From Apostichopus japonicus (Eukaryota > Echinodermata > Holothuroidea > Aspidochirotida > Stichopodidae): a DNA stretch of 64,000 bases. Position 1 is the first letter of the stretch. Each line of letters begins with the position of its first letter. Below, one piece after another: positions 27,163 to 37,800 of this stretch. Below the pieces are notes generated by a model. That model was not told where the DNA came from, ran no database searches, and saw only the letters and a list, made by a program, of their open reading frames with translations. A program made the position numbers and the translations under genes. The stretch is from contig NC_092563.1 in NCBI RefSeq assembly GCF_037975245.1, positions 9,907,001 through 9,971,000 of the forward strand, read 5' to 3'.

Positions 27163-28625
27163 TTCGAGGTTATGAAATGAAAAATTTTCATGTCTTAGAA
27201 TGGTTTATCTACATTACTACAACACCATCCATGCACAACTTTCCGTAAATACGGCTTCAAACGCCAGAAATTCGCTGTCAAAGTATTCCCCAGAGACCTC
27301 TCGAGCTGCCACTCGTAAAAAAAAGCAAAGCTGCCCACCGCAGTTCATCTGACGTCATCAAAGGAACCATTTCAGCCAAAGCCGACTCCCCGCTATTTAC
27401 CGATACGGCGTTACACAGTTTACTACATGTAACCACAACACTCTTCTCATCAATTGAAAATGTCTCTCCCGAATCTTCCGATTCAGAGGAAATCTCTCAG
27501 GACATTCGTAAGCTTTGACGAAAATTATTTTCTTGAGGAAGAAGAGGAGGAAATAGTTTTCGAGGGTGATGAAGATAATATCGGTGTTTTTCCCTATCAA
27601 TTGAGCCCCTTGCAGAAGAATTGTAAAACGATCAGGTGGCCGAGACGCGTCGCTGCCGATCAAAGTCCCCGAGCAGAACGGTTGGACGACCCTGAACCGA
27701 AACTGGTCGGTTGAGCATAAACAAAACCACCGTTATTAAGACCATCATATGATTTAAATTATCTCGAATGTCGATGATCCTGCTACTTAACCTCGTAGCG
27801 AAGCTTCTAGAATTTTGTGTCTTACAGTGCAAGGAAAATGTGACATTCTGTACATTGCAACCCTATAGTACTAGTAGTGGTAACATGGGTCTAGACCTAA
27901 CTAATAGACGTTGTATAACAGGCTAGCCAGTGTAATTGTATCATCCAACTGTTACGTAAAATCACAACACAACGCCAGTTTTACCAGAAAAGAAAACTTG
28001 CAGATCTAGTATTGATTGTTCTTAAACCAACTGGCTTTAAAATTTGTGCGAAATATTAGGTAACCATAAAAAAAATCGTCATTTGCTGTATCAAGGAGGC
28101 CTAGGCTATGGTCATAACAAGTAATTTGGCAACAGTATAGGCCTACAGGCACTCGTAACGTTGTGTATGTGTAGTGTTTTGAGCGAGTCGTGTTCAAATT
28201 CTTCGATTTTGTCATCTTTTGGAAAAGCTTGCAGTAGAAATCCGTCTTAACTTGTGGTGGAGCAACCTGATACCACATATCGGCTCGGCATTTTTAACAT
28301 TTACGAGATAAATTTACGTAAAAACAAACTCCAAACACCAAATCTCAATTACTACGGAGCACTGCAACAGTGTAATGGTGTGTGTTCTCAGACGTTTAAG
28401 AATGTAAACATAGCGTCTCGGAAGTGAGCTGAGTTCCTCGACTGACGTCACGCCGCGTTACCGTAAATACAACAATTTTTAGAAAGTTTTTATTACCCTC
28501 GAATTTTTGATCGTTTATTCCTCGAGAATGCAAGCTTCGTTTGACACAAATTGGGTATCATTAGAAAGCTACGAGTGTACAGAATACGATGATAAAGAAT
28601 TTTTTTTTCATTTCATAACCTCTTT
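27163..28625. mobile_element. Possible TIR-bounded element with a short open frame
   Basis: GAGGTTATGAAATGAAAA near 27167 and its reverse complement near 28610 bound about 1.45 kb. Both ends have a CRE-like TGACGTCA just inside (about 27350 and 28442). The inner DNA is less AT-rich than the surroundings. Boundaries and target duplication are uncertain; it could instead be a gene promoter region flanked by repeats. Confidence 0.4.
27454..27714 (+). CDS. Short acidic open frame, unrecognised or fragment
   Basis: An 86-codon frame with two Met codons at its start (27454, 27460), then RKSLRTFVSFDENYF, an EEEEEE run and GVFPYQLSPLQ, ending in TGA. The acidic run followed by PYQ-x-x-P faintly recalls the start of P2X7-C-terminal-like zinc-binding proteins that are numerous in marine invertebrates, but this is memory of a pattern, not an alignment. 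It could be a first exon, a relic inside the surrounding element, or chance. The codons after PLQKN lose any familiar pattern. Confidence 0.25.
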   Translation: MKMSLPNLPIQRKSLRTFVSFDENYFLEEEEEEIVFEGDEDNIGVFPYQLSPLQKNCKTIRWPRRVAADQSPRAERLDDPEPKLVG

Positions 28626-28639
28626 AAGGTAAGTTAAAA

Positions 28640-29470
28640 CTACAATACGGGACAAATGATGTCTCATGGACTAACAAATTCAGAAAAGTGTCATTATAAA
28701 ATGGTCCCGTTTTTGACTGTATCATCTAACTTTCTAAATCTAAGTATGGTCGGCATAGGGTAGTTTTAAGTTACTGTAGTTAGCCTAGGTCAGGCCTAAC
28801 ACATATGGCAAAGACTAAGCTATGTACTCTGCTAGTCCAATCAAAACAACAGTACCTACTGTACTGTTTAGTTTGTAGTCAACTAGAACTTGAAGCTAAT
28901 ACTAGTACTACTATCTCAGCCTATACTATGCCACTCTACTATACTAGTATAGGCTATAGCAGCAGTACCAATTCCACAAAGTGAGCCCTACTTATGCAAA
29001 AAGTTGTGCCTACTTAGCAGAATAGGAGAAACTTGTTACTGAGTTAGGTTAAAAAAGTTACTATTAACTCATTGTATCAAAGTGGTGTATGCCACTTCAA
29101 TTTCCACCCTGAATCATGATTTTGTCGCCAAAAAGGTAAGAAATGTTGGTATAGTAACTGCCATATAATCTTACTGATTTCATGTAGAAAAGTCTAAGCA
29201 TACCAATAGACAGGCTTTTGAATACCTCTTGTGTTTACTAGCATTACAAAACAGCAATGTTCATCAATTAATACAGAATAAATATAAAAAAATAGTATAA
29301 TGACCTGCTACGGTGTGACAAGCCAAAACATGTCAGTAATTAATTACCTTGGCAATACAGTCTTAACAAAAACAACTAACTTAGTAGAAGCCAAGGAATA
29401 TAGTCAAGAATATATCTTTCTTCACAGTTTTCAGTGTGATTAAATGGTTTTCAATTGCAGATTTGTTTCA
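28640..29470. other. Intergenic DNA, nothing recognised
   Basis: AT-rich; repeated TACTAGTA-like words near 28900-28960. No gene is identified. Confidence 0.4.
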
Positions 29471-29483
29471 TAAAAGTAAGAGG

Positions 29484-29522
29484 GCCTGACGTTTCGATCC
29501 TAGCAGGATATTCTTCAGAGGC
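29484..29522 (-). ncRNA. Hammerhead-ribozyme-like motif, copy a
   Basis: On the reverse strand: GCCT, CTGAAGA, a stem-loop containing ATCC-TGCTA-GGAT, GAAAC, GTC, AGGC. CTGAnGA and GAAA are the conserved hammerhead core boxes, GCCT pairs with AGGC as stem I, and GUC is a cleavage triplet. Stem III is essentially missing. Small stem-III-poor variants linked to Penelope-like elements are known. Activity is not shown. Confidence 0.5.
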
Positions 29523-29530
29523 TGAATTCA

Positions 29531-29573
29531 ACCTCTGAAGAAGATCCTGCTACTGTAGGATCGAAACATCAGG
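29531..29573 (+). ncRNA. Hammerhead-ribozyme-like motif, copy b
   Basis: Forward strand: ACCT, CTGAAGA, a stem-loop closed by GATCC and GGATC, GAAAC, ATC, AGG. The core boxes match the family; stem I is reduced to about three pairs and the triplet is AUC. Confidence 0.45.
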
Positions 29574-29833
29574 CCCTCTTATTTTTACACATTCTCTTAC
29601 ACAGGCTCTTTAGTGGATAAACAGTTTACTAACAAGTTTGTCTTATTTAGATTTGTTTCATAAGTATTCAAGCAAAAGGAGCTAATATATGTGTATGATA
29701 TCTACATTAATTCATGATAATGGTCATATTTGTCACAATAGCATTTTACAGCAGTACTAGTTAAAATTGATATTGTACAGGGTGATTGCAGCACCATTAT
29801 TTTCTGTTGTCACCACAAGCAGACAATAGATAC

Positions 29834-30037
29834 TTTGTTAGCTCAGTGGTTATCGCTGGTGCCTTTCAATCATAAGGTCCCGAGTTCAAGTCACTCCAAG
29901 ATTAATGTATGTTGTCCAGTTACAGAGAAAAAATATGAATCTAAGAGACTGACTTCGGTCAGCTTGGGGATTAGATAAGCCAATGATGGCTTCTTCGCGA
30001 GTTCCTGCTTGCAGGAGGATCTAAAATACATACATAC
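29834..30037 (+). mobile_element. tRNA-derived SINE, family A, copy 3
   Basis: Has A box TTAGCTCAGTGGTTA, B-box-like GAGTTCAAGTCACTCC, the CTGACTTCGGTCAG hairpin and the AGGATCTAAA-(ACAT)n 3' end. About 30 bp present in copy 1 are deleted after the TTACAGAG region. Confidence 0.9.
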
Positions 30038-30039
30038 AA

Positions 30040-31679
30040 TTATTTGATTCTAGGCAATAGTCTGCAACAGTTGATGGAAGTGTTGAGGAGTTATTCAAAT
30101 TCACTGCTACTTGCCAACTAACCTTCTATTGAGGAAAGAAACACTAGGAGTTAACTTTGGGTCATCGATTGTAATATTTTCAGAAATACTCGGAAGTTGT
30201 GAAAACTGGTCAACGAAACTCCCACAGCAACAAAAGCTAAAAAAAAAGGAAAGGAAGAGAGTAATTAGTAATAACAACTCCAATTAACATCCGTTATGGT
30301 AGTCGTCAGTATATGAATGTGGTTTCTGGTGATTGTCTTTGTGGATCGTTGCTTGAAAACCTTAACTGTGCTTGAAAATATTGTGTTTGGTGTATGTCTA
30401 GCACAAACACTACGAAATAGACTGGCTTTGTTGTTGAACCCCCACTCCCAAAAATATGCAACCCCCAAATGGTTTGTTGACAACGAAAGTGTATTTGTTC
30501 TTTTGACTGAAATGTGAAGTAGAAAATTGATTTTTTTTTATATTTTAATATTGAGAACATATAGTGTACAGTAGCTATTGCTCAAATAATGCAAGTTTAG
30601 TTCCCTTTAGCTCTACAAACACTTGAATGGGGTGGGGGAGGAGGGGGGGGGGACTTTCATATATGTATTCTTAGAACAAAATTTATGTAGGTTGTAGTGT
30701 ATAAAGACAGCATACATTCATAATCTAGTTTTTCTCTTTAGAACCCCATGCGTAGACCAAAAAAGGACAACTTTTCACACATTGTATGGTAAATAGCATT
30801 TCTGTATACTATCAAATAAAATAAAATTGAAGATTAACCAAAGCTTCTCTGAAAGTTTTTTCTTGGACTCTTAAGACTTGTGTGATTTGAATAATTTGAA
30901 GCCCTTAAAATTATCTTTCACTTCTTGTAATCATGAAGTCCTAATTTCCAATAATTAGCAGATTAAGCATTTCTTTCCCATCCAGACCTTTATTTTTTGT
31001 GTCTCCAGACTCCTGGTAACTCTTCTGGATTAAATGTTTTTTGTTTTTTTTAATAAATAATCTCATCCAGGCCTTCAATTCTCATCTAGATCACTTGTGA
31101 CAAAGTCCCTTACCTTATCACTATCAGTGTAAACAATTAGCTAGGAATGTTTGTAATATTTAGCTACAAGTAGCTGCTCAGGAAAGGAGGTGGTGTGTAC
31201 AACATGTGTATGTAGATATATACTGGGACTACTTGATAAGGGACTTTGTAAGTAAATTGTAACTTTTGGTAATTGTGTTTAATTTTTCATTGACTTCATG
31301 CAGTAGCCACTAGGTTATTCGGGTTAGGCCATTCCCACATGTCAGGGAGTTATATATGGTACTGTATTTCATTCCATTATTATCATTTGTTCATGTTACA
31401 GTTTGCACTAAATTAGTGGTCGTTCCTCTTTGGAGCTAATACACTATTTAATTTGCTTCTATTAATTAGGTGATATGCATTGTTCTGGTAAGTGCTCTAC
31501 CTTTGAAGTTCACATTTAAGTGAAGACCCTATCCTTACGAAGCAAAGTTAGAACAAACGAACAAAGAGGGGTCAGTTTAGCTAAACTGTTGTGAGTGTGC
31601 TTTATACTGTATTAAAGCAAAATGTTGTGTCTCAGTGTGCTAACTGTATGAAAGCAAAATGTTTCCTTCTTCCTTCCAG
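30040..31679. other. Region upstream of the exchanger gene
   Basis: No coding exon is recognised. It should hold the promoter or a 5' UTR intron of the downstream gene, since a pyrimidine-rich acceptor ends at 31679. A G run lies near 30640-30652. Confidence 0.4.
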
Positions 31680-31689
31680 TTTCCAGAAT

Positions 31690-31785
31690 ATGAAAATTGC
31701 TGCTCAGAAATATCATGCATCTCTAAATGGTGAGGCCCTAACACAGCAGACAATATACAGTAATTTGCCTCAAAGCATTTTATGA
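31690..31785 (+). CDS. Upstream open reading frame in the exchanger leader
   Basis: A 31-codon frame (MKIAAQKYHASL...) starts 10 nt after the predicted acceptor at 31678-31679 and ends with TGA 31 nt before the main start codon. It is not recognised as a protein. If the leader exon is as predicted, ribosomes would meet it first, so it could reduce translation of the main frame. Confidence 0.35.
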   Translation: MKIAAQKYHASLNGEALTQQTIYSNLPQSIL

Positions 31786-31816
31786 AATACAAGAAGTTGG
31801 CCGGGGACCAATCAGG

Positions 31817-34800
31817 ATGAGTTTGAGACATACCAAGAAGACTACCAGGAGTATGTACGATGACCACACAGAGGTACATCCCACAGATGACAGAAGCGGA
31901 TTCTTCGCACGAGGGAGGGACTTTGAGAGCAGATACGTAAATCATTCATATACTGAACAGGAGAAGGAGGTGCTTGCATCTTATGAGAGTGTCGACTATC
32001 TTCCACCTCATAGCCATGTCTACAGAAATTGGTTGAGACAGCAACCAGCAAGGTATGCTAAAAATTCATAAAGATGGGGTGTGAGATTAGTTCAAGGTTT
32101 GATTTCTAATTAAACTAATAAAGTCACATACAGATCATCAACTTCATGTATGAGTTTTAATGGTAGGCAGCTTGCGTTGATTGTCCTGTATCACACACTT
32201 AACATGTAACATAACATAACATTTAAACATAACATTTAAACAGAACATAACATGAGGATCAACAATTGTAAGAGAAGTGTGAATTTAGGTCCACTTCATT
32301 AAGAGAAAGGCTGCATTTTTATGTGTTCAAATTGAACAATATTGAACAAGTGTGTTAATCTCAAACCTGTTACCGTCTCTCCTAGTTCATGAATTCAGAT
32401 GTATAAGTACGTGCAAAGTCTGGTGTCTAATATGCAGGGTTGACGATTTTTTATATATTTTTTCCCCCCCAAAAAAATGTTTTTTTTATTTTTATCAATT
32501 GGATTTTTTAAATTTTTCATATGTCTTTGATGAAAAAAAATGCAAGTGTCAAGGTAATTTAAATTTTGAGGCAGTTATGAGTCTCTAAATTATTACCATG
32601 AATGGTAGGAGCCCACAGGATGCATTATGCAATTTGGAGAAAGAAAATATCTTATGATTTTCCATATTTTTATTACACTTTTGTTTAAATACTGTATATG
32701 TAGCCCACCCACTAGATGTTCTAGAGTATACAACAAGTACATTCTTCTTGTTGAATACTATTTTCACTATCTTGTTACAAAACAGAATCAACTACTTACA
32801 TAACAATAGGATGTCTGCTTGACTTCCTGTTCACTTTAAATTGAATCTTGCTCTCCATACAAAAATATTGACCTCACTGATACACATGCGCATACCTGCC
32901 ACTTGGATGTATCTCATACAGTGTACATTTAGGTACAGGCTATTCTTCAGAAAATTGAACCACCATATGGTCTGGGCCACTCTAAGCTGAGAAACCGCCT
33001 TGGAACTCATAAGCTGCTCAGCTTGTGTTCTTATTTAAAGCCTTGAACATGAAGAAGGACTGTTAAACTTTAAAGTCTATTATTGACTGTACAATACACC
33101 TTCAAGTTTGCATTTCAGTGTTTACGTTTTAGTGGTAACGTTGACAATGGTTTTATACATGTCCTTTATGCCTTATTCCCTGGGGTACATCCACACACTC
33201 AAGTCTGGGTCTTACAGTATTTAAACTTTTAAAACAAACACATTTTAAGCTTTGTTTTTATTTTATAACTTTAGTTGGAAACACCCTTGGAGCCTTTAAT
33301 TTACATTACAGTAACTTACAGTAGTGAAATCCCCCAAAAAATTGAATAGAAAGTTAAAAACATGAAAAAAGAAGGAAAAGTGATTTGAATCAGTGATTTA
33401 AAAAAAAAAATACTTAACTTAAATCGCGATGTAAATCACCGTGGTATTAATCAGCCAACCCTGGTAATATGACAGCATTGGATTCATCTAGAAATGATAT
33501 GAAGCTACTGTAAGACATGGAGCTCTTCATCAGGTGATATCTTCCATGAATCATTCAGTTCAGATAGATATGATTGATATGATTGATAGATATTGATATT
33601 GATTGATCAGATAGATATATTTGACACCTACACAAGGAAGAATGAAACATGCCCAGTTTCAAATTGCATCGGTATGCATATATATGTTTCAATCTATGCT
33701 GCAGTATTAAATTGTCTTTCCCTTTCAGGTTGGACTGGGATCGATGGATGATGATGGGCTTCATTGGTTTTGCGATTGGTTTCATTGGTTTCCTTCTCCA
33801 TCAACTGATTGATCTCATCTCAGAATTCAAATGGGAACTGGCACAGAAGCTCATAGATGTATGTATACAACACAATCTGCTATGTAATAGGTATAGTTTC
33901 ATCTGACGTCACGAAGGACCAAGCACCACACAATCAGCTGTGTGAGAGGTATAGTTTCATCTGACGTCACGAAGGACCAAGCACCACACAATCAGCTGTG
34001 TGAGAGGTATAGTTTCATCTGACTTCACATGGGACCAAGCACAACACAATCAGCTGTGTAATAGGTATAGTTTCATCTGACTTCACATGGCACCAAGCAC
34101 AACACAATCAGCTGTGTTATAGGTTGGTTTCATCTGACTTCACATGGGACCAAGCACAACATAATCAGCTGTGTAATAGGTATAGTTTCATCTGACTTCA
34201 CATAGGACAAAGCACCACACAATAAGCTGTGTGATAGGTATAGTTTCATCTGACTTCACATGGCACCAATCACCACACAACCAGCTGTGTAAAAGGTATA
34301 GTTTCATCTGACATCAAATGGCACCAAGCACCATACAATCAGCTGTGTGAGAGGTATAGTTTCTTCTGACTTCACATGGGACCAAGCACCACACAATCAG
34401 CTGTGTGATAGGTATAGTTTCATCTGACTTCACATGGCACCAAGCAGCACACAATCAGCTGTGCAATAGGTATAGTTTCATCTGACTTCACATGGGACCA
34501 AGCACCACACAATCAGCTGTGCAATAGGTATAGTTTCATCTGACGTCAAATGGCACCAAGCACCACACAATCAGCTGTGTAATAGGTATAGTTTCTTCTG
34601 ACTTCACATGGGACCAAGCACCACACAATAAGCTGTGTGATAGGTATAGTTTCATCTGACTTCACATGGCACCAAGCACAACACAATCAGTTGTGTGAGA
34701 GGTATAGTTTCATCTGACTTCACATGGGACCAAGCAGCACACAATCAGCTGTGTAATAGGTATAGTTTCATCTGACTTCACATGGGACCAAGCACAACTT

Positions 34801-37800
34801 AATCAGCTGTGTAAGAGGTATAGTTTCATCTGACTTCCACATGGGACCAAGCACAACAAATGCAAGCACTGTGTGTTATAGCCCAATAAAAGTCATAAAC
34901 TGATTCACCAAGTTTATCATTGAAATCCTGTACATATTGGCTGATGCTCATGGTGTATATTGGTTGAAATACCTGGTTGATTGTTGGAAATGGCAAAAAG
35001 AAAGTGAGATGAAGGTGAAAAGATCTTTCATCTATTTCACCTGTTCACAGTGTGAATGCTGGTTTATAAACGTACTTGGTTTATTGGTTGCTACTCCCAG
35101 TTTATCAGCCAAAAATGTGGGTTGATCACTGGTAAACCAGGTCCATCAGTCAATAATACTTATTTTTTGCTTGATAAAATCCAGGTTCTATTGGTCAATA
35201 CTCTTTGCTGATGGACTGCTAAGCAAAACTTGATTACAAAATTTATTTATTGCGCCTTTGGTTTTGCCGTAACTGTTGTGGAAAAGGGGTTGCCTTCACC
35301 TAATTATCTGACAAACTCAGAAGAGGCTATCATCCTCTGGATTTTAACTCACAAAATATTCACAGAATGCGCCTCCAAAATGTTATAGTACTATAAATAT
35401 TCTATTGAAATTTTAAGTATATACGTATGTGTGTGCATTCAATAAATTGTTGATTTTCATTGGACAGGAAGACAGGATGGCAGTGGCATGGGTGTTTGTG
35501 ACAGGATTTAGTCTGGCTCTAGTACTTATTGGAAGCAGTATGGTTGTGGTAAGTGTTTACAATATGTCACCAAGATGACCTTGGACTATATAGTACATAC
35601 AAACCTGTAGGTTAAAGGTGACCTGTTTACACTCTCTCTCTTCAGAATGTACTTCAGATCCAGGTAGATCTACTGATATGCTCTAATGATGTAAAACCAG
35701 TGGTCACGCTTGAACCAAGGCCGTCATTGATTTGGAGAGCGTTTGCTCTTAAGCTTTGATTTTAGCCGAGGTATTCACTTAATCTTCTCTGCCAGGAGTC
35801 ATGTGATCTCTGAGTGTTGTCTGGATATGGAGCTAGTTACAATAAAATAACTACTGGATATGAAGCTCTTTCTTGAGCTCAGAGCTTTGTGTTCGATTTG
35901 ATATAGTGTAGACAGTTGCACCGTGTCAACGGTTATAAATGCCTCACGTGCAATTTTAATGTCAGGGTTACATACTATAACACCTATGTGCAATGGGTCA
36001 CACATGAGGTATATAAATCCAGAAGTGTCCTTTGCCTAACCTCAACCGTATCCTCACAAATATTACACACTCTTTACCGTGCACCATGTTGTATGTATGT
36101 TTGTATGTATGTATGTATTTTAGATCCTCCTGCAAGCAGGAACTCGCGAAGAAGCCATCGATTTGGCTTATCAAAGCCACAAAGCTGACCGAAGTCAGTC
36201 TCTTAGATTCATATTTAACGTCCATCATTATGAATTGTCAACAACTCTGTAACTGGACAACACATTAATCTTGGAGTGATTCGAACTGGGACCTTATGAT
36301 TGAAAGGCACTGGTGTTAACCACTGAGCTAACACTCCACTGTTTTCATAGTACTCTGTCTATCAGAAGTCTTGTACCATCAAAGGATGAAATTAAAGTAT
36401 TATGCGCCTCTTCATCCTCCCTCATTGCAGTTTTTCCGCCCATCTGCTGCTGGATCGGGTCTTCCAGAGTTGATAGGGTATCTTAACGGTGCTTTGGTTC
36501 GACATATATTCAACATCAAGACCCTGGTTGTCAAGTTCTTTTCTTGTGCCTGTGCTGTAAGCAGTGGATTGCCAGTTGGTCCAGAGGGACCTATGATTCA
36601 CATGGGGTAAGTAATACAATTCAATCTTGTTTATTGTTAGGACTGTTGAACTATCTATTTGAAGAGGTAGAATTAATTTCAAAGCCCTTAGATGGACAGA
36701 GATACATAAGGTCTACTCATACAAATCAAGATCCATAAAGAAAAAAAGGAACTAAAAAAGTTCTGTATTAATGTAATAGCTCATTGCTCTCATGCTGGAG
36801 CAAAGGAGAATGTCAATGAAATGCATGATTGATTTATCATTATAACCAGCCATGCATGTCACTTAACACTTAACTTAGGTAATAAATTACAAGAATCTTT
36901 TACATTACCAACTCAGCCCCATTCTTCAAACGGGAATATCCTTGTTTCAAAAACCAGAAACAAAATACTTGAATTCTACAATTATTAAGTGAAACATTTC
37001 CATAGTCTAGTTCGTTCCATTAATAATTAACTTGCTATGCCATAGAACTCTGTTTGCATTATAATAAGTCGACTTGGGTAGATAACCAGTTTGATTATAT
37101 TCTACTTGATGATATGAAACTGATATTTCCTTAGAACATGATCAACATCAGTTTTTAATAAAGAAGAGTTATTGTGAACATTATCATGTTCAATAACCAG
37201 TTTGTAAAGTTGGTGAAGGTGACCAAGCAAAGAACTTAAAAGTTACACATCGCAGTATCTTTATATTTAAAAATTTCACTCTTATTGTTATCAATGATCG
37301 GGTGCTCAGACAAATTAGACTTATTATGAGTTTTGTATCAGTCACTAGTAATTGGGCTCATTCCATTCTCTGACTTATTATCAGGAAAGCACTAGATCAA
37401 AGTACCACAACTCTTCAACAGATATTGTAATTTAAATTCCTTTTTATGGATTGTGGGTCAATCAGCTATCAGCTATTTGTGAGATTTCATGAATTCAGTA
37501 AGAGAGAGTTAAATCAGCATTTTGCATCTCGGTGGCAATTTGACTAAATCTTATGGAGTATCTATTTATCTATATCAAAAGAGATAGCAGTTTATCAAAC
37601 TCAGTGAAAGATAATGAGCGAGACATTAATTTAATTCTCAACATTTTGCCACCCAGATGCTTTCATATATATATATATCAATTGCAAAAAATGAAACTGT
37701 CAATGTGTTCCCTATATAGACATGACTGCACTAGCTCATGAATAACATTCTTGTGAAGTTTTAGTATTGCATAGTTAAGTATACAGGAAGAATTATCAAG

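Larger units (their letters stand above)
29478..29640. repeat. Inverted pair of hammerhead-like repeat ends
   Basis: Two copies of one motif face each other: on the reverse strand at 29484-29522 and on the forward strand at 29531-29573. Each has CTGAAGA, a GATCC/GGATC stem and GAAAC. The right copy continues into TTTTTACACATTCTCTTACA and a TTTAGTGGATAAACAGTTTA block, also found (diverged and reversed) beside a third copy at 47770-47812. This looks like the terminal part of a dispersed retroelement. Confidence 0.75.

Noticed and set aside
33864-34862. CRISPR-like array
   Set aside because: Units are contiguous and nearly identical with no distinct unique spacers, and the setting is a eukaryotic intron.
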